Of a stretch of DNA of 64,000 nt, positions 22,343 to 32,381 are shown in pieces. Origin of the DNA: Phragmites australis (lineage: Eukaryota > Streptophyta > Magnoliopsida > Poales > Poaceae); assembly GCF_958298935.1 (NCBI RefSeq), contig NC_084939.1, forward strand, positions 24,620,001 to 24,684,000. Reading direction: 5' to 3'. The notes below the pieces were generated by a model. The model saw nothing but the letters and a program-made list of their open reading frames with translations, did not search any database and was not told the origin of the DNA. Both the position numbers and the translations under genes were made by a program. The stretch's first letter is position 1. Every line of letters begins with the position of its first letter.

Positions 22343-24743
22343 CACTTCACTAGCTCCTCGTTGGTGCACTCGGTAGCTAGCTAGGTGTTGTTTCTGTTTT
22401 TGCTATCTTGTGTTTTGTGCTGGCTAATGCATATGACGATATACCAAGGTTATTAATATGTGTAGCATCACTTTATGTAAAAGTTTGGTATCGACGCAAT
22501 ACCATCCAAAAGTGTGCTGAAATTCCAATTCGATAGGGACGTGCATACCTAAGCAAACATTGTTGTATTCGTGGCGATAATATTTATATTGTACACTTCT
22601 TTGCTTGCAAGTAAAAGACAGCTTGAAAAAGCAGTCACAAGAAGTGACCTAAAAATGTTAATGGTTTTGTCAATATCGTCTATGATATGATAACCGGCCG
22701 GCGCCCCTTGGATTTCATGATGTCATATCTAAGAATGACAGGAACGGACATCATGTTCCAACAAAAGCGTGGTGCCAAGGGTGATACTTGGTTTATGCTA
22801 TATATTGAATGCAACTAGGCAGATGATGTTCGATTATATCAGGTTAATCATATTCTTTTGTTAAATCATATGTGATGCTACAATTGTAACATGCAAATGT
22901 TTATACATTGGAACGTCTCACAGTCACTGAGTCAACCACATTTTCCTTTTTATTTTTTTGGACGCAAAAACATTTTCCTTTTAATTTTTAGCATAAAAGA
23001 AACTCACCAGGCACCTGCCTCTTTCCCTCTGCACTCTTCTCCTCATCCAGCTGATGGCTGCCAACTATGATCTTGCCGCTAGCCCGTCTACAACACCTTT
23101 GGTTATCCATGTACCAGAAAATATATAGATTTTTAAAAGAAAATTGAATTGTCCCTTTTTAATTTATGAATCTATTATATTAGTAATTGTCCAATCATAG
23201 AAGCCTCATCTTCGTTCTCAGGTCTAAAAATTATCACGTTAATAAAAAAACAATATATTAGTAATTAGCCAACAAAATAAGCCCCTCCTTCACTTCGAAT
23301 GCCTAAAAATTACCATATTAATCAGAAAAAAGAAAGTTAAATGTCCGTATACTTACTTATAAATTACCCACCACGACTTCCATTACAAAAAATTAACTCA
23401 GAATACATATATATCTGCTTCTAAGTTACCCACATATGCCATTATTAAAAAAAATAAAACCAAGTGCCGGCAAAAAAGACAATAAAATTTAATTAATGCA
23501 TAAGTTTGTTTCATGCATTTAAGAGATCAAAGTTACCATTCAAATGGTATTTTGATGCAAAATGCAAAAGAAAAAAAAGAAACATAGTTCAATACGAGAG
23601 GTGTAAACAAAAGAAAAAAGGTGATAAGACCCGATACAAGAGGATGACCAATCTATTCAGTCTAATACAAGAGGATGATTGGTCTATTCAGATCATAGAA
23701 AAACAAGTGTTTGCTTCACAGAAAATAAATTTAACCTATTCTCTCTCCCTCCTGGACGATGTAGATAGGCAAGCGGTTCAATTGGCAAATGTCGTTGCCC
23801 GCTCTGCAGTAGGAGAAGGGGGTGGGTGAAGTGTCAGGCAAGAGGACATTAACACTAAGGATGTCACAAAGCGTAGTGATGTTGAAGTGGGAGATGAGCT
23901 CGGATTGAATATCTAATGGCGAATGAATGAGGTGGAAGCAATGGAAAAGAGAAGCCCATTGACTCGTACAACCACCGACATCATTAGTAGGAGAGGATGC
24001 ATGCACATCTGCACCGAACTTGGACCCTGTAGCTTGAAGTCGTGGTGTTAGCCAAGCAGTAGAGCCAGAGGTAGCCCATAGGTTGTTGATTGTAGAACTG
24101 CAACCTCTAACAACGACAAGGAATATCGACAATCTATTGATCTACAAAGAAGGACACTGGAGGAAAATGGTTCATGAGGGTACAAGCTACGCTGCACTAG
24201 GCTTAAGTCGTGTAGCTCAAGGTCATGGAGTTAGGAAAGTGGCAGGGAAAGGCACAGTCTGCAGACCGCGTAAATGATGGAGCGTTATCTCTCAACCCAA
24301 ACAAAAGTTATTTGATTGCAATAGCAAAGAATAATGAGATAAATGTATGCGACATGAAATAGAATAAAGAGATGACGATAGTGCCGGACAGATAAAGTTG
24401 TTATGGTAGGCCTAGGTTTGAATTATGTCTATCAAGGAGCAAGTATAATAATGGCACCATCCCACCGATGGTAAGTTAAAGCAAAAATTTGTATTAAAAC
24501 TATAATGATATAGCAAAACATGCATAGTTACATGATACTAGCCACATAATTGCGCAGGCCACCCCGCTAGTTCTAATTAGAAGGATAAGGGACCATGAAT
24601 TGGTATTTAAGATGTTTATCTAGTATTTGAGTCACTTTCAACATAAAACTACAAACATTCTATTCAAATCAATTTTAGCACATCCATAATAATTGGCTGC
24701 TACTATCCACTCTTTCACTAATTTATGGTTCTCTCTAATATAA
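22343..24743. other. Intergenic DNA with no supportable gene
   Basis: AT-rich sequence upstream of the minus-strand UGT. Frames at 23506-23829 (plus) and 23731-24132 (minus) overlap each other and show no motif, no codon-bias contrast and no splice support. I see no tRNA or clear transposon end before 24744. Confidence 0.4.
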
Positions 24744-25012
24744 CTCCCTTTGTTTCTTTTATAATGCGTATTACAAAAGTCAAACTTCATAATTTTGACT
24801 AATAATTAGTCAAATTATATGCATATTTAATGTATAGAAGTTATAACAATAGACTCATCATTCATCTTTAAACATGATTTTGATTTTGTAGTAATTAATA
24901 GTATATTATGAGAGAAATTAATGATCAAAGTATACTTTTAAAGACCATTTCAAATTCTAATATGGCAAGTAGATCCGTAAAAAGTAGGCCCGTAAAAAGA
25001 AATGGAGGGAGT
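24744..25012. mobile_element. Stowaway-like MITE (ctccct...agggag termini)
   Basis: The left end 'ctccctttgtttctttt' is mirrored at the right by 'aaaaagaaatggagggag', the common grass Stowaway/Mariner terminus (CTCCCTCCGTTTC type, family knowledge). About 268 bp of AT-rich non-coding DNA lies between. A TA follows the right end, but the left flank reads AA, so the expected TA duplication is imperfect. Confidence 0.7.
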
Positions 25013-25094
25013 AGAACTTTTTTTCATCCGGCAGAACCCTATAAATATCTACAGAACTCTGGTTCCAAGTTGGAACATGGGTTAAGCAGTTTCA

Positions 25095-25400
25095 GAAATT
25101 GGGTCGAGCCCAACATAAGTAGTGATATTTAGGTGGGCCTAATGGACCAGGCCGTGAACAATAGACAAGATGCACTTCAATCCATTTCGTGTCCCCTCCG
25201 ACGCCGATGATGAGGACGTCGCCGCCACGATTCCTCCCGGCTGTTCCGTCTGCCACACCGGCTACAGCCGCCCGTCCCGTGTATGCCTCTGCTCGCAATG
25301 TCTCCCTCCCCGCTCCCCACCTCCAGCATCATCGTCATCCTCCACCACCCGCACACCTACCGGCCACCGCTACAACTCGCTCTCCCATATAGGTATACAT
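25095..25400 (+). pseudogene. Truncated duplicate of the DTW-domain gene
   Basis: From an ATG at 25170 the frame begins MHFNPFRVPSDADDEDVA and contains SVCHTGYSRPSRVCLC, nearly the same as the start of the intact gene at 28665. Upstream homology is also kept ('aggccgtgaac', 'tagtgatattta'). Similarity ends near 25385, after which the frame runs to a stop at 25415. The DTW motif and the rest of the enzyme are absent, and one of the four N-terminal Cys is Tyr. It is a decayed tandem copy 3.5 kb in front of the functional gene. Confidence 0.85.
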
Positions 25401-26202
25401 GTATACTACTTGTGACTCAACAAAGCACAACAGTCTAAGTTTCAATCTATTGATGGCCGCAGTTACAAGATCGTGGATGGGCTTTAGCCTTTGGCCAGCC
25501 CAAAAAGAAGCAGTTTTGCTGCTTTGGTTCCTTCACAGAAGGTTAGCAGCAGCCCAAATTAGCAATCCCCTCATGTGCAGAGAAATCGATGAGATTGTTT
25601 TATCTCGTGCAGTCTTGACTGCTTTGTTCAACGATGATCGAATTTAGCGACAAATACAACAACATCAGGGTAAGCTGTAAAAGCCCTAATCAGAAACAAT
25701 TATTTAGACATCAGAAAATTAGCGTAACACTAATGGCTATAAATATCTACATAACTCAATTTCCAAGTTGGGACATGGGTTAAGCCTCTATTTTCTTTTG
25801 CTATGGATTGTTATAATTTAGATTCTGTAGAGAAGATTCTTCTCACCGGATTATGCATTGTGAGATTTCGTAGTAGAACTTGGCTTATGAGTTGTGAGAA
25901 TAAGCTTTTAGATTATGGCTGCTTATTTTTTCTTTCGCTTTTAAGATTAGAACCATAATTAGAATCTCTCATACTTAAAAAGTACGTAATGAGTCATACA
26001 TCCACATGAATCCTGCGCCCACCCATGAATCCCTCGCTCTAATATGTGCACCGCATTCTCTCTACAACACCTGCGAACCCCCTCCCCTCCTTGCTCTGGG
26101 CCGTGGCCCCGCTCCTGCAACCGTGTTGTCCCACGCATCGGTTTGCCTACGTCCCCCCCCCCCCCCACCCGCTGCTGCACTCCTAACGCTGTTGATGATG
26201 AC

Positions 26203-26424
26203 ATGATGCTTGCCTCCCTCGCCCACGCCCTCAGCCGGTCCGCGCGCTCCTCCAGACTGCACCAAGTGAGTCTCCTCTCCCTACCCTTATCCTCTTGCAC
26301 GCATCCGTCGTGTCCCGATGGAGGCGAATGTCTGACCTTTCACTCTTCCTTTTAGGGTTTCCAGCTCAGGGGGCTCGGCGGGCTCCGACAGCTGCAGGCA
26401 CCGCCGCTACCGCCACCAGTCTGA
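26203..26424 (+). other. Possible two-exon gene remnant with presequence-like start
   Basis: Two adjoining ATG codons open a frame rich in Ala, Ser, Arg and Leu (26203-26265), ending at a perfect donor (CAA|GTGAGT). An acceptor 'tcctttttag' at 26355 opens a second piece in phase (26356-26424) with FQLRGLGGLRQLQAPP, which stops at TGA. The joined 43 residues look like a mitochondrial targeting presequence with no mature protein behind it. Further GC-rich sequence to 26715 may be the decayed remainder. No family was recognised. Confidence 0.3.
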
Positions 26425-26983
26425 GAGCCTCATGTGGATCGGTGGATCAAAGGTTCTCGTGTCGCTCCTCCAAATCGGTCGACCTCGGCTGCATTTCCCG
26501 TGCCACTCGTGTGTCATCGGGATCCAACCATCTGCACTGGACCTTCCCCATGTCGCCCGGGACCGCCAATGCCACGATGGCCCCCGCCCGCTAGCCCGCC
26601 ATCAACCACAACACCGTTGAGCATCTCGAGCCCTCGATGTCTCCCACGCAGGCTGCCCAGCACACTTCGTCCTCTGAGGTTTCTCGCGCTAGCGACCACT
26701 TTGCAGCATGACAAGGTACAAAAGGTGCCCTCCCCTTTATCCGTTCTATTTAGATTTTTTAGACGGCCTTTTTTGTTGAACAGACAAGGCACCAGTAGAT
26801 CTTCATGTGTAATTTTCTGATTTTTCAATCAATTGTATACCACAACTTGACGGGCTGCCCAGTGTGGAAATGTTTGATCCAATTATGCATTTCTGCAGTT
26901 GGAAGCAAAATCTCGGTCATTTGATATGACGACGGTATTGTTGTGATATTGATTGCATCTCCAATGTAAAAAAAAATTAGGTA

Positions 26984-27035
26984 CATGACAGAGCTAATGT
27001 TAAGGTTTCCATGACAGAGCTAATGTTAAGGTTTC
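26984..27035. repeat. Perfect tandem repeat, 2 x 26 bp
   Basis: The unit starting 'catgacagagctaatgttaa' occurs twice back to back without a mismatch, which indicates a recent duplication in non-coding DNA. Confidence 0.9.
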
Positions 27036-28106
27036 TGAAATAGCCGTTGTTATGATCGGTTATTTGCCCCGTACAGATGTGGAGCCGTACTGAGACATGG
27101 AATTGCCATTATGGCTCACAAGAGGTGCGCACTCACGCCATTTAACTTATTCTTAGGTGTTTTAGTTCCAGGGTAAGATTTCCGTTGGTTCCAATTGCAA
27201 AGCTCAACAACCTTTAGCTATTCCCACCTTCCTAAGTACACAACAATACTTATTTATTTATCACACTACGAGTTATTTTGTCCCAACAGGAGTCTAATCA
27301 GAATGATAAGTGTTTGATTGCCATTGTTGCTGGTATAAATCAGAAGAAAGCATGAATGCTACTATGAAGAAGGTACTTAATTTACTACCTCTGTAAGAGC
27401 ACTAATTTGCACATAAAATGTACCTCTTGAGTGTTCAATTTCATCCAAAAATTTTTACGTCTACTCAACACTATGATAAGAATGTCAATAGGTGGAAATA
27501 TCGACCATGGAGCAAAAGTGTGATACACTATACATATAGCTAGTGCTAACCAGACACAACGGTACGATTCTTCTTCCTTTGCAATGAAGTTATGCCTGGA
27601 GTGTAACTATTATTTTGGAAATTTGTAGTTACATCATAACTAAATCAAACAACATGTGTTAGAAATTCAGGTCTATCATGTTATGTGTCACTCTGTAAGT
27701 GATATTTTCACATTTTCTTTGATGCATGGGTCCCTACTTTTTCAGAGATTAGTGACCTGAATATGCTCATAATTGAAGGTGAATTGGCAAGAGTTTTGAT
27801 CTATTGTTAGTGGTTCTATCCCATCTGCATACTTAAGGTAAAAATTCTTTCCTTTGGTAAAAGAAACGGCTTGGTTCCAGGTGCTTACAATTCTGTTGCA
27901 ATTGTTTGACAAATATCCATGTGTTGTCTCCTCTCTGCCAGGCAATAATTCATTAGTTACAAGTTAATGTTCTACTCGTGGTTGAATCTTTGAGAGAAAG
28001 TTATAGATGCATAGTGATGTCTAATTTGTTTGTTTGGTGTGATCATATCAGGTGAAAACGGTTGGATTTATCTTTGTTCTCTCAAGAGTGCAGCTCGATG
28101 TCCTTC

Positions 28107-28230
28107 TTCGACATCAATAAGCACATCTTGTGCATCTTTGTTCTTAGCACATCTAAGACCTTATATTTTTCGACATCGATAAGCACATCTTATATTTCTT
28201 TATTCTTACACATCTAAGAACTTATATGTT
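28107..28230. repeat. Imperfect tandem repeat, 2 x about 62 bp
   Basis: The block 'cgacatcaataagcacatct ... cacatctaagaccttatat' is repeated as 'cgacatcgataagcacatct ... cacatctaagaacttatat' directly after. It is non-coding and lies in front of the DTW gene. Confidence 0.75.
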
Positions 28231-28664
28231 GAGAATGGAATATGAAGGTACCTGTCAATCTACTACTATCATTTTTGTACACATGAGGGTAATTGCTTTA
28301 TTTAGTAAGGTCCTTTGTAGCTATGTCATTTTTATATCTTAGACAAAGCTAAATAAATTTTCTCGAGAAATAGTTGCTTATAAGAGATCACAACCAAAAC
28401 ATTTAGTAGTTTTGCACCAGCTATAGAACTCTCACTTTTCATTTATTCTTGTACTCATGATAAATATATATTGTCGGTGAAGTCTTCGTTAATTTGTATA
28501 TGAGATGTTATAGCGCGAAAATATTTAGTACCCCGTTACAACTTAACTAGTAAAAAACAAACATGCCTAATCACTTTCAAAATTTGGGCGGTGCCCGACA
28601 TAACTAGCGATATTTGGACCAGGCCGTGAACGATACATTATTAATCAGTAAAACAGTGGACAAC

Positions 28665-29456
28665 ATGCACTTCGATCCACTCCCTGTCCCCTCCGACGCC
28701 GACGACGAGGACGCCGCCGCCGCCGTTCCTCCCGGCCGCTCCGTCTGCCACACCGGCTGCGGCCGCCCGTCCCGCGTCTGCCTCTGCCCGCACCTGCCTC
28801 CCTCCCCGCTCCCCACCTCCACCACCGTCGTCATCCTCCACCACCCGCACGCCCACCGCCGCAACCCGCTCTCCACCCTCCCCCTCCTCGCGCGCTCCCT
28901 CTCCAACCTCCACCTCCTCCCCGGCCGCCGCCTCGTCCCCTCCTCCACCCCGCTCCTGCCCCCTCCCTCCCCGAACCCCGTCCTCCTGCTCTACCCCTCG
29001 CCCGCCGCCTCCGACCTCGCCTCCTGGTGCCGATCCACGCCTCCCTCCGCGCGAGCCAGCCCCACCCTCCTCCTCCTCGACGGCACATGGAAACAGTCCA
29101 AGGAGATGCACTCCGCCAGCCTTCCGTTCCTGTCGTCATTCGCCGTCCCCGTTGCGCTGCCTGTCGACAGCGGCGTGGACGGGGACAGCATGTTCGAGTC
29201 GGAGCTCGTAGTGAGGAAGGAGCCGCACAAGGGGTGCATGAGCACTATGGAGGCCGTTGCGAGGGCGCTGCGGCTGCTAGAGCCAGAGGGGAAGGGCAAG
29301 GAGATTGAGGAGGTCATGGTCGGGGTGCTCCGAGCGATGGTCGCCTTCCAGACCGAGCATTTGCAGCACCGTACGGTGAAACCCAGAATAAAGATGAGGA
29401 AGAAGAAGGAACTCAAGAGGGAGGAGGGCATGAAGAGGAATGCTGGATTGATCTGA
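28665..29456 (+). CDS. DTW-domain tRNA-uridine aminocarboxypropyltransferase-like, 263 aa
   Basis: Single-exon frame. It extends further upstream only through a TTG; the first ATG at 28665 (MHFDPLPVPSDADDEDA) also matches the start of the truncated copy at 25170. The DTW family (bacterial TapT, human DTWD1/DTWD2) places a 3-amino-3-carboxypropyl group from S-adenosylmethionine on uridine of tRNA (acp3U). Visible signs are a Cys cluster (C28, C32, C39, C41) as in the family's metal site, a histidine-rich VVILHHPHAHRRNPLST block, and the signature LLLLDGTWKQSKEM with DGTW at residues 139-142. ESELVVRKEPHKGCMSTMEA follows, and a Lys/Arg-rich tail (KPRIKMRKKKELKREE) could bind RNA or direct the protein to the nucleus. 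The 5' half is extremely GC-rich. Substrate tRNA unknown. Confidence 0.88.
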   Translation: MHFDPLPVPSDADDEDAAAAVPPGRSVCHTGCGRPSRVCLCPHLPPSPLPTSTTVVILHHPHAHRRNPLSTLPLLARSLSNLHLLPGRRLVPSSTPLLPPPSPNPVLLLYPSPAASDLASWCRSTPPSARASPTLLLLDGTWKQSKEMHSASLPFLSSFAVPVALPVDSGVDGDSMFESELVVRKEPHKGCMSTMEAVARALRLLEPEGKGKEIEEVMVGVLRAMVAFQTEHLQHRTVKPRIKMRKKKELKREEGMKRNAGLI

Positions 29457-32290
29457 CTGAAGTTTTCGCGGGATTTATGGTTACTGATTGCTGGATTATT
29501 GCTGTCGGGAATTGTTGCCTCAAGAGACTTTCACATCACCAATATCCAAGGTTTAATTTTTTTTGGTAGCATATAGTACTTACTATTGGTGGTTATTTGG
29601 TTTGTATAACAATGCTACTTGCTTTCAGTAAGCACTAGTTATAGGAAAGGGAATTGAGTGGATTCCTTGATTATTCTGCCGCTAAATTGTTTTGCGCAAC
29701 CAAATATGTTTGGAGGTAGTATAAAGGAAACATTAAGACATGCAATAGATTATAGGAGGATCCTTTTGTACTTGTTTTAATTGTGTGTCCCTCTAGACCT
29801 GGAAGTGTCAACCCTTATATGGTTGAAATTTTCTCGTTAAGAGAATAACATAATTTTCTTCTAAAGATTAAAACCAACTGAATTGAATTCTCATTTCTCC
29901 CAAGTGAACTTCACAAATATTGATGGATAAATTCCTTGTATGCCAGCATCAGTATTGGACTATTGGGGGTTTGCTCATAGCAAATCATAGTACCATAAAG
30001 AGCTGTTTACTATCAGAATGGCTAATACTAAGCTTGACCATATAAAAAATGGAACCTTACCTGTTCCACCAATGTTCTATTCTGGTCATGAATCAGAGTG
30101 TCCTAGGCTCCTCAGTTTGTTCACTGCATACAGCATCATCTTCACCTAAGAAAATACATGCTTGTTGACCTTAGCATCTAAATAAGTAGATTAACCATCT
30201 CCGCATTAAGACCCTCCTGACTCACGACTATGCTTTGCCCTATCATACGCTTGAGTGTTCCATTGCAGCAAGTAAGGAGTCAGTACAAATCATTAGACCT
30301 CATTAACTTTTCTTGTGTATTTGTTCAGTCTATGGAGGACGCTACTTTTGTTCAGTCTATGGAAGTATGACGCTGTTCTCAAGTGGTTTTTTCTTTCTTT
30401 CGTTTCATGGCCTTCGGTACTGGGCAGCACTAGTGATGGGGAGAGGAGAAAACTGGGGAAGAAGAGGGCAGAACAATATTTTTCGCTTTTAGGGATGAGA
30501 GGACACATGAGATGCAGAGATGGATGCTGTCTTGAAGATATTATACATGAGTTGTCGTATGCAAATTATTTTCCAATAAGGTATGGTGTCTAAGGATCCA
30601 CCATGGAAGGGTATTCGCCACGGAGGTACTTCCCAGGAGTGAACCTTCTGGGGTAGTAGTTCTCCAATGCCATGTCGAACTTCTGTTGTTCTACTGGGAA
30701 GAACTGAGTTTTTTTTGGGAAAGAAAGACTTGAATGAACACACCAGGCCTCTCCATGGAGTTGGTGTGCTGTCCTTTATCCTAGCCTCATTGCTTCTCTG
30801 AGTTCATTGACCGCTTCCCAGTGTTTTGCTGCACTCGCGCGTGGCTATAGATGCCCTGTTATCAGATACAACCGGATTTCAACCTAGCTGGTTCATATAT
30901 CTCTTGATGCGATCCATGGAAGTTCTTCCAAGCTTAGAAATGTGAGGATGAGCTAGTCATATATGAGGTACAGTGGAACTGAATTATGTAGAACCAAGGC
31001 TATGAAACAGATAGCTGAGAGAAGAGACTGATTGCTATTATTACCAAGTGTACTCATGAAGTGTTGTGACACTAGTAAATCAATGGAGGGAGGATGTACA
31101 AAATTGGATATGAATTGTTCTTTATCATGTATGTATTTATTAGTGAATTCGCATCTCATGATAAATTGGTTACTTAACAATCTATTGTTTCATTGGTATA
31201 TAAAATGGTTTCGCCTTAATACTCAGTCTCAAGAAATCTTAACTACGATTGATCATAGTGCCGAGGAGAACTCCTGTAGCAGATTTTGTAATGAGACTAC
31301 CGGAACATTCTTGAAGTCTGGAAAGCGTGAGAGTTAGACACGTGTGCTATCAGCAAATGCTTTGATTTGAGTAATGAAAGATAAAAGCTGGCAAAAGTGA
31401 GGTTACGCGAATGTGGATTGGATCCTTCCGCTGTTAGATGAAGTGCTATTATGTGCTGTCATGCTTTATTTGCATTTTTTGGCTCTTACCAGAAGAAGAA
31501 TCTTTTTGCTATTTTTCATATGTTCATTTGCATTTTTGTGCTATATATGATTCGCATAAATTGATAACATGAAGTCATGAACATTGTGGCCACGGTGAAA
31601 GACCTGTTAGTATTTCATACAGTAAGGAGTGACATACACTTAAAAATGAGCTATTGCGCATCATATTCAGATATGGAGGGATCTAGTCTCACAGGGCAAA
31701 CTGTTGTCTGAACATTTTACAAATTGGTCAGAGATTTCTATTCGGAAGGTCCGGCTAGCATCACAATTGGACTCATCATATAGCCAAGCTGATTACTCCT
31801 GATTCCATCAAGCTCCAACACGAAGACAAATGCAGACAATATCATATTGGAAAGCAGCATCTACTGTTTGACCTGCGTCCATACACAGTACACGACCCAA
31901 AGTGAGGTCAACAAGCCCGTCTTTTTAAATCCACGATATATTACTGAATAACTGTTTAATTCATAATATATTATCTAATATGAAGATGAAATGTGAGATC
32001 TAGATTTACATATCATCGATATAATAATGATAAATAAAAAATATAGTAAATTATTCAACAATAAAATAGACGTAAGAGATATCTTTATCATGAAAAGAAC
32101 CAAAAATAGTAAAATGCCTCCGCCTCCCTCCAAATGTTGCGCTCCGGACACCCGAGCTCTCCTCGGCACCCGACAACTCCTCCCAGCCTCCAGCTCGATC
32201 ACGTCCTTCATCACCCAAAACTCGCAATCCAAAGCAAAACCGACGAGCAAACACGATCGACCTCGCCCTGGCCAGGCTCGCTCCACCACC
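29457..32290. other. Intergenic DNA between DTW and PIP5K genes
   Basis: It begins with the presumed DTW 3' UTR. Short frames at 30290-30750 and 31032-31337 lie on either strand, overlap, and lack motifs. From about 32100 the sequence becomes GC-richer and forms the likely 5' UTR of the PIP5K gene. No transposon ends were identified. Confidence 0.4.
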
Positions 32291-32359
32291 ATGACCAGGC
32301 TCTTTCCAACTCGGTCTTGTTGCATGACCTCGGCACATCCTTCAAACCGACTATGCTAA
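32291..32359 (+). promoter_or_regulatory. Upstream open reading frame before PIP5K, 22 codons
   Basis: An ATG in a strong context (ACCACCATGACC) opens 22 codons (MTRLFPTRSC..., stop TAA at 32357), ending 22 bases before the PIP5K start codon. If transcription starts upstream of 32291, ribosomes would meet it first and it could lower translation of the kinase. The transcription start is unknown. Confidence 0.4.
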
Positions 32360-32381
32360 CGTGACAACGTCGGGGAGAAGG

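Larger units (their letters stand above)
25401..28577. other. Region between the DTW copies, mostly non-coding
   Basis: This stretch holds a repeated motif, 'ccaagttgggacatgggtta' at about 25766, almost equal to 25061-25080 before the truncated DTW copy. It also holds a C-run at 26153-26167, a GC-rich island at 26030-26700 with the candidate exons listed separately, and two small tandem repeats. The rest is AT-rich without recognisable genes. Confidence 0.4.

Noticed and set aside
22343..22369. Nine extra N-terminal codons for the minus-strand UGT
   Set aside because: The extension begins with GTG; the first ATG is at 22342.
28614..28664. Longer DTW protein starting at 28614
   Set aside because: The first codon there is TTG. 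The ATG at 28665 matches the start of the duplicate copy.
32361..32381. Longer PIP5K start at 32361
   Set aside because: The codon is GTG; the first ATG is 32382.
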